Virus record (IMG/VR): IMGVR_UViG_3300025137_000398
Span: 1 to 20,412 of that record
DNA from: a virus
Direction: 5' to 3' (one strand)
Length of the DNA stretch: 20,412 bases
Position numbers and translations under genes: made by a program. The notes under the pieces were generated by a model. The model was not told the origin of the DNA and did not search any database. It worked only from the letters and a program-made list of their open reading frames with translations. Shown here in pieces: positions 14,314 through 20,412 of the stretch. Position 1 is the first letter of the stretch, and each line of letters starts with the position of its first letter.

Positions 14314-16201
14314 ATGGGTAATGCCAGATGGCTATCCTGATTTATCGGAAGCTAGGGAAGTATCTATTGACCTAGAAACTTGTGACCCTAACCTTACATC
14401 TCGTGGTAGTGGATGGCCTCGTAAGGATGGTTATGTTATTGGCATCGCGGTAGCTGTAGATGGTGCTGCTTGGTACTTCCCTATTCGGCATGATAATGGT
14501 AGTAACCTTGATGCTAAACAAACACTCCGTTGGTTAGCTGATGTATGCTCAATTGAGCGTGATTATATTATGCATAATGCTATGTATGACCTTGGATGGT
14601 TATGGGCAGAAGGTATAGAAGTAAAAGGTCGTATTGTAGATACAATGATTGTAGCTGCACTTGTTGATGAAAACAGGTTTAGTTATGCTCTTAATGCGTT
14701 AGGCCGTGATTACCTGAATGAGCGTAAGAGTGAAAAAGATTTATATGAAGCAGCTAACTCTTTTGGTGTAAATGCTAAGAGTGAAATGTGGAAACTCCCT
14801 GCTCATTTTGTGGGTGCGTATGCTGAGCAGGATGCTGCACTTACCCTGAAATTATGGCAGTTCTTTAAAGGTATAATAGTAAAAGAAGATATAGCAGATA
14901 TATTTGACCTTGAATTACAAGTCCTCAAAGTTGTATTTGATATGCGTAAGAAAGGTGTGCGTGTAGATTTAGAAAAAGCTGAAGAGTTAAAGGTATATCT
15001 GCAAAGGGAAGAGGAAAAAGTATTACAAGAATCAGGTGGCACAAATATTGATATATGGGCAGCGGCAAGTATCGCTAAAGCATTTGATGCAGAAGGATTG
15101 ACTTATCCTAAAACGCCCAAATCAGGCCAGCCTAGCTTCACTAAGAATTTTCTAGCCAACCATGCCCATGCACTTCCTCAGGCTGTAGTTCGAGCTCGTG
15201 AGCTGAATAAAGCTAGAACCACCTTTATCGATACTATTATAAAGCACCAACATAATGGTCGTATCCATGCTGAGGCACATAGCCTCCGTAGTGATGATGG
15301 TGGGACAGTCACAGGTCGGTTTAGTTACAGCAATCCTAATCTACAGCAAGTACCAGCAAGGAATGCTGAGATTGGTCCTATGATACGCGGATTGTTCTTA
15401 CCCGAAGAAGGTGAACTGTGGGGTGCTTTTGATTATAGTAGCCAAGAACCACGGCTCGTCGTCCATTATTCTAGCCTACTTAAACTGACTGGCGCACAAG
15501 AGTTTGCTGACCAGTACAATGTAGATGCTACTACAGATTTCCACCAGATGGCTGCCGATATAGTTGGAGTACCTCGTAAACAAGCAAAAGATATTAACCT
15601 TGGTTTGTTTTATGGGATGGGTAAGAATAAACTGGCAGAACAATTAGGACTTGAGTATGAGGATGCTAAAGATTTATTTAAAGAGTATCATGGCAAAGTT
15701 CCTTTTGTTCAGCAGCTTGCTGATTATGTAGTTAACCGTGCTTCTAATAAAGGTCTTATCCGTACCTTGCTTGGTCGCAAATGTAGGTTTGATAAGTGGG
15801 AACCAAATGCTTATGGATTGTATAAACCACAGACATATGAAGATGCATATGCTGAGCATGGTCCAGCTATCAAACGTGCCTTCACATATAAAGCTCTAAA
15901 CCGATTAATACAGGGTAGTGCTGCTGACCAAACAAAAGCTGCGATGGTAGCTTTACATAAAGAAGGTATAACACCATTGATACAAGTACATGATGAATTA
16001 GATATATCAGTAGCTGAACCAGAAACAGCCTCTATAATACAAGAGATTATGGAGACTTGTGTAGATATGCAGATACCAAGTGTAGTAGATGCAGAGTTTG
16101 GTCCGAGTTGGGGCGAAGCAAAAAAGACATTTAGTGATAAGCCTTGGTCAAGAGGGGTAAAAGATGGCGGGACACCAATGCCAGACAATACCAAACATTA
16201 A
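14282..16201 (+). CDS. Family A DNA polymerase with 3'-5' proofreading domain
   Basis: The 639-residue protein is the phage replicative polymerase. The exonuclease domain has Exo I SIDLE (D30, E32), Exo II HNAMYDLGWL (D103) and Exo III YAEQD (Y180, D184). The polymerase domain has motif A GAFDYSSQEPRL (D384, R391), motif B RKQAKDINLGLFYG (R432, K436, Y444) and motif C IQVHDELDI (H570, D571, E572). All catalytic residues are intact and no 5'-3' nuclease domain is present. The residue equivalent to E. coli Pol I Phe762 is Leu440; leucine here has been linked to slower replication and lysogenic lifestyles in viral PolA surveys. AAAGG precedes the ATG. The gene overlaps the zinc ribbon before it and the HD gene after it. 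Confidence 0.96.
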   Translation: MQFPLFTPPTEWVMPDGYPDLSEAREVSIDLETCDPNLTSRGSGWPRKDGYVIGIAVAVDGAAWYFPIRHDNGSNLDAKQTLRWLADVCSIERDYIMHNAMYDLGWLWAEGIEVKGRIVDTMIVAALVDENRFSYALNALGRDYLNERKSEKDLYEAANSFGVNAKSEMWKLPAHFVGAYAEQDAALTLKLWQFFKGIIVKEDIADIFDLELQVLKVVFDMRKKGVRVDLEKAEELKVYLQREEEKVLQESGGTNIDIWAAASIAKAFDAEGLTYPKTPKSGQPSFTKNFLANHAHALPQAVVRARELNKARTTFIDTIIKHQHNGRIHAEAHSLRSDDGGTVTGRFSYSNPNLQQVPARNAEIGPMIRGLFLPEEGELWGAFDYSSQEPRLVVHYSSLLKLTGAQEFADQYNVDATTDFHQMAADIVGVPRKQAKDINLGLFYGMGKNKLAEQLGLEYEDAKDLFKEYHGKVPFVQQLADYVVNRASNKGLIRTLLGRKCRFDKWEPNAYGLYKPQTYEDAYAEHGPAIKRAFTYKALNRLIQGSAADQTKAAMVALHKEGITPLIQVHDELDISVAEPETASIIQEIMETCVDMQIPSVVDAEFGPSWGEAKKTFSDKPWSRGVKDGGTPMPDNTKH

Positions 16202-16691
16202 AACTTTGACAACAGCATGGGATGCTCAATTTTTATTGCGCTTCCATACAGTTGCCATGCAAGCAGAAAGACAGACAGTGGGAGCACATTCATACGCAGT
16301 AAGTATATTGATAGACCAACTCTGGCCTGATAGTACAAAACAACTCATCATGGCTTCATTGTATCATGATGTGCCTGAATTGATACTTGGTGATATACCA
16401 GCTACCGCTAAATGGTCTTATCCTGAAGTGCAAAAAGCATTTGAAGATGCTGAGAAAAAAGTATTTGAAGACCTTGGATTGATCTTTGTTCTTACAGCAG
16501 AAGAAAAGAATAGATTGAAAATGGCTGATATGCTAGAACTGGTGCTCTATTCCCATCGCCATACAAATCAAAGTGAACAAATGAAAGTGATTATGCATAC
16601 AGGTATCAACTTCTTATACAAAAAGTTTTCTGATTTACCTGATTTTGAGCCAGTAAATAAAGTGCTAACTCATTATAATTTAAGCGTTTGA
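16164..16691 (+). CDS. YfbR-like HD-domain nucleotide phosphohydrolase
   Basis: The 175-residue protein is probably a deoxynucleotide phosphatase. It has the HD metal-binding set H42 (GAHSYAV), H68-D69 (ASLYHDVPE) and D122 (MADMLELV), plus ELILGDIPATAKW, the E-GD-P-K pattern of YfbR-type 5'-deoxynucleotidases. The length is close to YfbR (about 200). Phages with unusual DNA bases often encode such enzymes to remove the normal nucleotide; the HD enzyme DatZ of cyanophage S-2L does this for dATP. Here it could act on dTMP or dTTP, which is inference. GAGGGG lies six bases before the ATG. The start overlaps the polymerase gene by 38 bases, so the two are co-expressed. Confidence 0.82.
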   Translation: MAGHQCQTIPNIKTLTTAWDAQFLLRFHTVAMQAERQTVGAHSYAVSILIDQLWPDSTKQLIMASLYHDVPELILGDIPATAKWSYPEVQKAFEDAEKKVFEDLGLIFVLTAEEKNRLKMADMLELVLYSHRHTNQSEQMKVIMHTGINFLYKKFSDLPDFEPVNKVLTHYNLSV

Positions 16692-16711
16692 TAAAAAAGA
16701 CAACTTTTTTA
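16692..16711 (+). terminator. AT-rich hairpin after the HD gene
   Basis: TAAAAAAG (16692-16699) pairs with CTTTTTTA (16704-16711) around an ACAA loop. The stem ends in a T run, as an intrinsic terminator would, but it is almost all A-T, so termination is likely weak. Confidence 0.35.
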
Positions 16712-16748
16712 GTACCCTGAAGTACAAATCCGTAAATAGTTATGCTAC

Positions 16749-16754
16749 TATAAT
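16749..16754 (+). promoter_or_regulatory. TATAAT -10 element before the 16780 gene
   Basis: A perfect TATAAT sits in the 88-base gap after the HD gene, with a short leader to AGAAAGG (16766-16772). No good -35 box lies 16-18 bases upstream, so this is a candidate only. It would start transcription of the accessory gene block. Confidence 0.35.
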
Positions 16755-16779
16755 TAAGTAAACACAGAAAGGTTTGCTT

Positions 16780-17022
16780 ATGGATTGGCAACAATATGAA
16801 GACTATATGTTTGACCATGTAGTTTATTACACAATCACAGAGTTCCATGGTCGCGCTAAGTACAGCACATGGCATTATGATGATTTGCAGGATGCTACTA
16901 TGGCAATACGCAAGGTAAAATCTACAGAGCCGCGCCGCAGGGTACTCATGTATGCTGTATGCCAGCCTCCCAACCGCTTACTCACAGTCAGTTTGCCATT
17001 GCCCGAGGATCGTATGCCATGA
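16780..17022 (+). CDS. Hypothetical phage protein, 80 aa
   Basis: The protein begins MDWQQYEDYMFDHVVYY and contains TWHYDDLQDATMAIRKV and RRRVLMYAVCQPP. It looks like a small alpha/beta protein with no membrane segment or signal. I do not recognise a named family. ATG 16780 follows AGAAAGG at seven bases; the TTG at 16774 lies inside that leader and is unlikely. Its stop overlaps the next gene in an ATGA junction. Confidence 0.7.
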   Translation: MDWQQYEDYMFDHVVYYTITEFHGRAKYSTWHYDDLQDATMAIRKVKSTEPRRRVLMYAVCQPPNRLLTVSLPLPEDRMP

Positions 17023-17492
17023 ATATATTCTGGCTTTCCATGGATCCCAAGCAATGTGCTCAGATGCATTGTGATAAGCATGTTGTTAAGATGCCACTTG
17101 AGATGGTGCAAATGCTTTGTACTACTCATTGGCAGCATGGCAATGAAGCACCTTATATGCCTGTTCACCCTAAACACCCATGTACGATATGGGTAGGCCA
17201 GACTGTAGATAATTACCGTCTGGCATGGCGTATAGGCTATCACCTGTTCAAAGAATACACATACCGATACGGCAATATTCATAAGTCCGAATCAGTACTG
17301 TATGCTGTACGTTGTGCTCCTCCAGCATTAAAAGCGCGAGGGGTTACTACTCTTCCGCAAGCAATGCCTGAGCAGTACAAACACCATGATGTTATGGTTG
17401 CGTACCGCGATTACTACCGTGGGGAAAAGTCAAAGTTCTGCAAATGGACTGATAGACCTATCCCTGACTTTATGTTAGACCTGTGTGCATAG
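17019..17492 (+). CDS. Conserved phage protein with CDKHVVKM motif (putative enzyme)
   Basis: The 157-residue protein starts MNIFWLSMDPKQCAQMHCDK and continues HVVKMPLEMVQML. Further conserved-looking blocks are VHPKHPCTIWV, EYTYRYGNIHKSE, ALPQAMP-like PQAMPEQYK and YRDYYRGEKSKF. I recognise this pattern from tailed phages and giant viruses. The many invariant-looking His, Asp, Lys and Cys residues suggest an enzyme, but I cannot name the reaction; entries of this type are sometimes labelled as DNA glycosylases, which I cannot confirm. ATG 17019 is chosen because it forms an ATGA overlap with the gene before and has GAGGAT ahead (17004-17009); the frame's earlier ATG at 16959 is buried in that gene. 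Confidence 0.72.
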   Translation: MNIFWLSMDPKQCAQMHCDKHVVKMPLEMVQMLCTTHWQHGNEAPYMPVHPKHPCTIWVGQTVDNYRLAWRIGYHLFKEYTYRYGNIHKSESVLYAVRCAPPALKARGVTTLPQAMPEQYKHHDVMVAYRDYYRGEKSKFCKWTDRPIPDFMLDLCA

Positions 17493-17501
17493 GAGAAAGA
17501 A

Positions 17502-17948
17502 ATGGACACCACTAATTACAAATCAGTTTCTATTGATATAGAGACATATGAAATACTAGCTAAAGTAGCCTCGCATGAGTGTCGTACTGTTGGGGGGCAA
17601 ATTCGTTGGTTGATTAAACAAATGCCTTTACTTGCTGACCTTAAACCAATGTCACCAAGCGCACCCTTACGTCGTAAGAAAAAAGCTACAGCTCCGCGAA
17701 TGTCAACCAGTTCAAAAGAAAACTATACTTCTAAAATACTTGAGCAGTTTGCAAGCACAAGAGCGACAATGTGCAAAGATGATTTTGAACATCTGCTTAG
17801 TGAGTGTGACCCCTCTAAAATACTGTCAACACTTTGCCACCGTGGTGATTTAGAACGTATCGGTACTTCTGGTCGCCCTTACTATTATCATATAACACCT
17901 CGCGGTATTCGTTCTCATAATGCAGTTATGGCAAGGAGGGCAGCATGA
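17502..17948 (+). CDS. Putative DNA-binding regulator: ribbon-helix-helix plus winged helix
   Basis: Residues about 5-40 (YKSVSIDIETYEILAKVA, then TVGGQIRWLIKQ) have the beta-helix-helix pattern of Arc/MetJ-type ribbon-helix-helix proteins. A basic linker with RRKKKATAPR follows. Residues about 75-140 look like a winged helix: SKILEQFAST, FEHLLSECDPSKILSTL, then the wing GDLERIGTSGRPYYYHIT. Two DNA-binding folds in one 148-residue protein suggest a transcription regulator of the phage, perhaps acting on the repeat region at 2547-2575, which is inference. GGAGAAAG precedes the ATG. The stop overlaps the next gene (ATGA). Confidence 0.6.
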   Translation: MDTTNYKSVSIDIETYEILAKVASHECRTVGGQIRWLIKQMPLLADLKPMSPSAPLRRKKKATAPRMSTSSKENYTSKILEQFASTRATMCKDDFEHLLSECDPSKILSTLCHRGDLERIGTSGRPYYYHITPRGIRSHNAVMARRAA

Positions 17949-18196
17949 AACCCATTTGGGAAATTTACCAAGCTGAAGATGTTAGTGATACTGGTCAGAA
18001 AATATGGTTACTGGATGGACCGTTGGTAAAAGGACCTCTGATGTTTCCATCACTAAAAGAACTGCATCGGTATATGGAATCATTTCATGAAACACCTAAA
18101 GAGCGCAATGTTACTAAGTTGCGCTCTGGGGATGCTAGTACACCTAAACATCCTTATGATAGGCCAGATAGTTTCTGGGAGAAACAAGATGGCTAG
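17945..18196 (+). CDS. Hypothetical phage protein, 83 aa
   Basis: The protein begins MKPIWEIYQAEDVSD and has a short alpha/beta part (KIWLLDGPLVKGPLMFPSLK, HRYMESF), then a polar Pro-rich tail ending FWEKQDG. No motif or membrane segment is seen and the family is not recognised. GGAGGG precedes the ATG, and the gene overlaps the regulator before it and the HTH gene after it, so it is part of one translation-coupled set. Confidence 0.68.
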   Translation: MKPIWEIYQAEDVSDTGQKIWLLDGPLVKGPLMFPSLKELHRYMESFHETPKERNVTKLRSGDASTPKHPYDRPDSFWEKQDG

Positions 18197-18515
18197 AGCT
18201 CCGATTGATGTAGAAACTATGCGCGAGGTAGCAGCAACCGTCGGCAGCCATAAAGAGTTCCGTGATCATTTTGACATTGCACCACCAACCGTTCTCCGAT
18301 GGAAGATGCAATACAATCTGGATTTACCGGATGGAAGGCATACCCGCCAAGATGCTGATTGGATTACTGCTCGCCGTATTGATATTCGCAATAGACGCGA
18401 GGCTGGTGAATCATACCAAAGTATCGCTAATGATTATGATGTAAGCCGACAGATGATATACAATATTTATCGGCGTGATAAATTACGGCTTGTACATGAG
18501 GCTGTAAATACATAA
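18189..18515 (+). CDS. Double helix-turn-helix DNA-binding protein
   Basis: The 108-residue protein has two HTH-like units: residues about 18-42 (HKEFRDHFDIAPPTVLRWKM) and about 78-100 (SYQSIANDYDVSRQMIYNIY), the latter a good match to a resolvase or sigma-type HTH. The start at 18189 is supported by GGGAGAAA (18177-18184); an upstream ATG at 18087 would read through the previous gene in a different frame and its product looks artificial. Likely roles are a transcription regulator or an orphan DNA-binding domain of a homing-type protein; there is no nuclease motif. It overlaps the previous gene by eight bases. Confidence 0.72.
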   Translation: MARAPIDVETMREVAATVGSHKEFRDHFDIAPPTVLRWKMQYNLDLPDGRHTRQDADWITARRIDIRNRREAGESYQSIANDYDVSRQMIYNIYRRDKLRLVHEAVNT

Positions 18516-18554
18516 TATAATATATGGCAATTTGTTAATAGAAAGGAGCAAGCC

Positions 18555-18788
18555 ATGACTGGAAATACAGACTTAATTGAAAACCTTGAAGAGTTTACCA
18601 AGGTGCATCACGGTATACTTGATGCTGCTATGTCTATTGGTGACTTGAGTCAGATGTATGGTGAGTTACTCGCATATGCTGGTTTTGTTGAGGCACGGTA
18701 TCCTGCTGTACATAAGGAAGCTATGTTATGTGCTGAGCGTATTGCCCAAGCTCGTGAGGATAGGGTGGCAGCTCGTGACGCGGGGTAA
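18555..18788 (+). CDS. Hypothetical helical phage protein, 77 aa
   Basis: AGAAAGGAG (18540-18548) is a strong site before this ATG. The protein is all-helical and Ala/Glu-rich, for example LIENLEEFTKVHHGILDA, MYGELLAYAGFVEARY and AERIAQAREDRVAARD, and looks like a small coiled-coil or helix bundle. The family is not recognised. An AATATAATATATGG block just upstream (18514-18527) contains TATAAT and may be a -10 element, though its -35 is poor. The last 14 bases overlap the next gene. Confidence 0.7.
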   Translation: MTGNTDLIENLEEFTKVHHGILDAAMSIGDLSQMYGELLAYAGFVEARYPAVHKEAMLCAERIAQAREDRVAARDAG

Positions 18789-18972
18789 GCATGGTTCACC
18801 AGCAAGTCGTGGTGGGGCTGACCGTTATTATGGTCGGCCTTACAAACCTCATTACTATCCCGAGGGTACATATGTTGGTGAGCGGATTACGCCTCCACAA
18901 ATGACTGAAGCTCAGATTGAGGAGTACCATAATGCGTACAGACAGGAAGAAGATCGTAAAGACTGGGGGTAA
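18775..18972 (+). CDS. Conserved small phage protein (KHGSP...YYGRPY type), GTG start
   Basis: The 65-residue product reads (M)TRGKHGSPASRGGADRYYG, then RPYKPHYYPEGTYVG and ITPPQMTEAQIEEYHNAY, ending RKDWG. I recognise the KHGSP-RG-AD-YYGR-PH pattern as a common small phage protein of unknown role. The frame extends upstream to an ATG at 18658, but that part only mirrors the previous gene in another frame. GTG 18775 begins the conserved region and has AGGGTGG some distance ahead. It overlaps the previous gene by 14 bases. Confidence 0.7.
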   Translation: MTRGKHGSPASRGGADRYYGRPYKPHYYPEGTYVGERITPPQMTEAQIEEYHNAYRQEEDRKDWG

Positions 18973-19020
18973 CTCATTGATCGGGTTACATATTTTATCT
19001 GCAACACCAAAGAGGACATC

Positions 19021-19287
19021 ATGGATAAACAAGATTTGGAAAACAGTGGCTCACTTCTTGAGCAAGTAGTATCACTGGATTGGGCTTGCCCAACAGGAGC
19101 AGAGTGTAGTGCTTTTGGTATTGATGAGTGCCATCTACACAGTAGGATTTGTTTCCGGCCGGATAATGTAGTTTGGATTATAGAAGGTAATGAGTTCAGA
19201 TCTCTCAGTTATACTGAAGACCAAACTCAGTTCTGGACATTATCATATAGATATGGGCAGGATAATAGTAATCCTGTTCCGAAATGA
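19021..19287 (+). CDS. Hypothetical phage protein, 88 aa, with four cysteines
   Basis: The protein begins MDKQDLENSGSLLEQVVSLDW and holds four Cys in a short span (CPTGAECSAFGIDECHLHSR plus IC at about 44-45), which could bind a metal. A beta-prone part with VVWIIEGNEF and FWTLSYRYG follows. AAGAGGA lies before the ATG. No family is recognised. The 48 bases before it show no clear signal beyond the ribosome site. Confidence 0.65.
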   Translation: MDKQDLENSGSLLEQVVSLDWACPTGAECSAFGIDECHLHSRICFRPDNVVWIIEGNEFRSLSYTEDQTQFWTLSYRYGQDNSNPVPK

Positions 19288-19575
19288 GGGGGTAGACGCA
19301 TAGGAGTTACAGCTCCACCTTTCGAGGGCGACGTGTATTAGGTTTGTCGACGTCCTAGCGATATATTATCGTGTAATACAAGGCCATGGATGCCCACCCA
19401 TTATGACCCTTGATGTTTAGCATAATGGAGTGTGTCAAAAGCAGTGTCTACCTTAAATCATTGGCTGCAAATCCATGGAACACCTAACCGATTACTTTGA
19501 GTATTTATTAGTTGTTTTCAATACCTCAGGCTTTATTATTAAACTATAACCTTAACTCGCAGAAAGGAGTTTAGT
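19288..19575 (+). other. Non-coding region with nested inverted repeats (possible structured RNA)
   Basis: No frame of use is found in these 288 bases. GGAGT/GCTCC (19307-19320 area) forms a hairpin. TGTATTA and TAATACA (about 19334-19379) enclose further self-complementary bases, including CGATA/TATCG. Downstream, CCATGGAT (19384-19391) pairs with ATCCATGG (19471-19478) and encloses CCATTATG (19398-19405) with CATAATGG (19421-19428). I tested a tRNA fold and it fails. A promoter-like pair lies at 19512-19539, and AGAAAGGAG (19561-19569) serves the next gene. Confidence 0.45.
19512..19539 (+). promoter_or_regulatory. Sigma70-like promoter candidate
   Basis: TTGTTT (19512-19517) and TATTAT (19534-19539) are 16 bases apart, a usable -35/-10 pair (3/6 and 5/6 matches). 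It would transcribe the genes from 19576 onward, leaving a leader of about 30 bases. A second TATAAC lies at 19545-19550. Confidence 0.4.
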
Positions 19576-19863
19576 ATGGCACGATACAGCGCACAGATAT
19601 ATATGCATGGCAGTCAAGGTCAATGGCTGACGCCCATTTACTCACGGATCTCCGACATTAATCGGTATCTCCGTAAAGCATTTGATGCAGGGTTGTTCAC
19701 ACACCATGATGAAACAAACATCAGGGAAGTGGTAGTTATTAAAGGAGCATCTGGTAAAATGCCCACCATCCATGGCTACTATGATTGGGATGGTAATAAA
19801 CTTAAACTTGATAAGAGTAAGCCAGCTTTTATCCATAACATTTTATACGGATTGGAGAGCTAA
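19576..19863 (+). CDS. Hypothetical phage protein, 95 aa
   Basis: AGAAAGGAG (19561-19569) gives a clear start. The protein begins MARYSAQIYMHGSQGQWLTP and contains ISDINRYLRKAFDAGLF and REVVVIKGASGKMPTIHGYY, an alpha/beta pattern without membrane segments. I do not recognise the family. Its stop is directly followed by the next ATG, so the two are co-translated. Confidence 0.72.
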   Translation: MARYSAQIYMHGSQGQWLTPIYSRISDINRYLRKAFDAGLFTHHDETNIREVVVIKGASGKMPTIHGYYDWDGNKLKLDKSKPAFIHNILYGLES

Positions 19864-20247
19864 ATGAATAACGCAAAAGATCTTATTTTTGATTTTACTG
19901 CCTTCACTGGTAGCCTAAATCAGTATTCCCATAAACTACCCATGACCCCTGAGCTACGGCTTACGGATGGTACTAAAGCCTTTGCTGAAAGGATGGGTGC
20001 TTACTGGTTTATGGATATTATAGCTACTGAGTTCCTACCGCTGCTTAGTGAGGAGGATTATATTATCTTCATTCAAGTAACTGTGGATGATACTAATAGT
20101 GCAATCATTGTAGGTACAGATGGTGATAAAGGTGATGGTCCCAAAATACTACATACTCGGGTAATTGAGTATACAGACCTGCCACCTAACTCTGGTTTCA
20201 AGTTCTACCTTTCGGATGGCTTACTTATGCTACCGAGTGAATACTAA
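19864..20247 (+). CDS. DUF6876-like protein
   Basis: The 127-residue protein has a block order that I recognise from a family found in phages and plasmids. The order is FTGSLNQYSHKL near the N-terminus, LTDGTKAFAERMGAYWFMDI (34-53), a central beta part with IFIQVTVDDTNSAIIVGTD, and the terminal FYLSDGLLMLPSEY. The DUF number is from memory and the family has no role I can state. The length is typical and nothing is missing. It starts immediately after the previous stop and its own stop overlaps the next ATG (TAATG). Confidence 0.68.
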   Translation: MNNAKDLIFDFTAFTGSLNQYSHKLPMTPELRLTDGTKAFAERMGAYWFMDIIATEFLPLLSEEDYIIFIQVTVDDTNSAIIVGTDGDKGDGPKILHTRVIEYTDLPPNSGFKFYLSDGLLMLPSEY

Positions 20248-20412
20248 TGGGTAACTCTGGTGGGTTGAGTGATTCATACAAACAATTCCTTGATGAGTTA
20301 CGGGATAGTGGTGAAACAAATATGTTCGGGGCTACTATCTACCTTATGCAAGAGTTTGATATAACCAAACATCTCGCAACCGATATTCTTAATACATGGA
20401 TGAAGGAGTATA
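20247..20412 (+). CDS. Small conserved phage protein, N-terminal part (runs off the window)
   Basis: The frame begins MGNSGGLSDSYKQFLDELRD and continues SGETNMFGATIYLMQEF and LATDILNTWMKEY up to the edge. The pattern FLDELRDSG-NMFGA-YL--EF---WM is typical of a small phage protein of about 55-65 residues seen next to accessory genes. Only a few residues can be missing if it follows that length. The start overlaps the previous stop by one base. Confidence 0.7.
   Translation, partial: MGNSGGLSDSYKQFLDELRDSGETNMFGATIYLMQEFDITKHLATDILNTWMKEY

Noticed and set aside
15811-16194. 127-codon - strand frame over the end of the polymerase gene
   Set aside because: It lies opposite polymerase motif C and neighbouring conserved sequence, and its product has no recognisable domain.
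16875-17282. 135-codon - strand frame
   Set aside because: It overlaps two + strand genes that have good starts and an ATGA junction; the product looks like an antisense shadow.
18087-18188. N-terminal extension of the double HTH protein with a hydrophobic start
   Set aside because: It lies within the previous gene in another frame without a ribosome site; the start at 18189 has GGGAGAAA.
19288-19500. Possible tRNA in the non-coding stretch
   Set aside because: A CAAATCC resembling a T-arm end occurs, but no matching acceptor, D-arm and anticodon arm of the right sizes can be formed.

Overview
The window is a stretch of a tailed-phage genome (Caudoviricetes) of roughly 40% G+C by eye. Its genes are short and tightly packed, often overlapping by 1-50 bases (TAATG, TGATG and ATGA junctions), and all but one are on the + strand. 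It holds a lysis enzyme, a complete phage replisome, nucleotide and DNA-base modification enzymes and many small phage orphans. No integrase, RNA polymerase, DnaB-type helicase, tRNA or CRISPR array is visible. Many leaders carry AGAAAGG(A/G)G, which pairs with a 16S rRNA tail ending CCUCCUUUCU. That favours an alphaproteobacterial (or other non-gamma) host; this is inference.

Layout. Positions 1-989 hold the tail end of an unidentified upstream gene, a T4-type lysozyme and a protein with one C-terminal membrane segment, i.e. a likely lysis/late end. A 69-codon membrane-anchored reading frame with its own ribosome site is nested out of frame inside the lysozyme gene. Positions 986-2422 hold an SNF2-type helicase on the - strand, convergent with the late genes. 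Positions 2423-2682 are a divergent control region with three tandem AGATATC/T heptads. Positions 2683-7511 form a replication operon: two conserved small phage proteins, an SSB ending in DDDVPF, an archaeo-eukaryotic primase (TOTE type) and a UvrD-like helicase. Positions 7601-9674 hold an orphan, a DUF932 protein and a two-part protein with an internal in-frame start.

Positions 9678-14147 are the most interesting part: a thymine-hypermodification family protein (alpha-glutamyl/putrescinyl thymine pyrophosphorylase / 5-hmdU DNA kinase helical domain), an NrdR-like zinc ribbon, a GT-A glycosyltransferase with a DDD motif, a radical SAM/SPASM enzyme, a divergent thymidylate-synthase-family enzyme and a DUF1599-like protein. 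A small zinc ribbon, family A DNA polymerase and a YfbR-like HD phosphohydrolase follow directly. Together they suggest that the phage makes a modified deoxyuridine or thymidine nucleotide, copies it into DNA with its own polymerase, alters it further on DNA, and perhaps drains the normal nucleotide pool.

Positions 16780-20412 carry small accessory genes, two of them likely DNA-binding regulators (ribbon-helix-helix plus winged helix; double HTH), and a DUF6876-like gene. They also include a 288-base non-coding stretch rich in nested inverted repeats.
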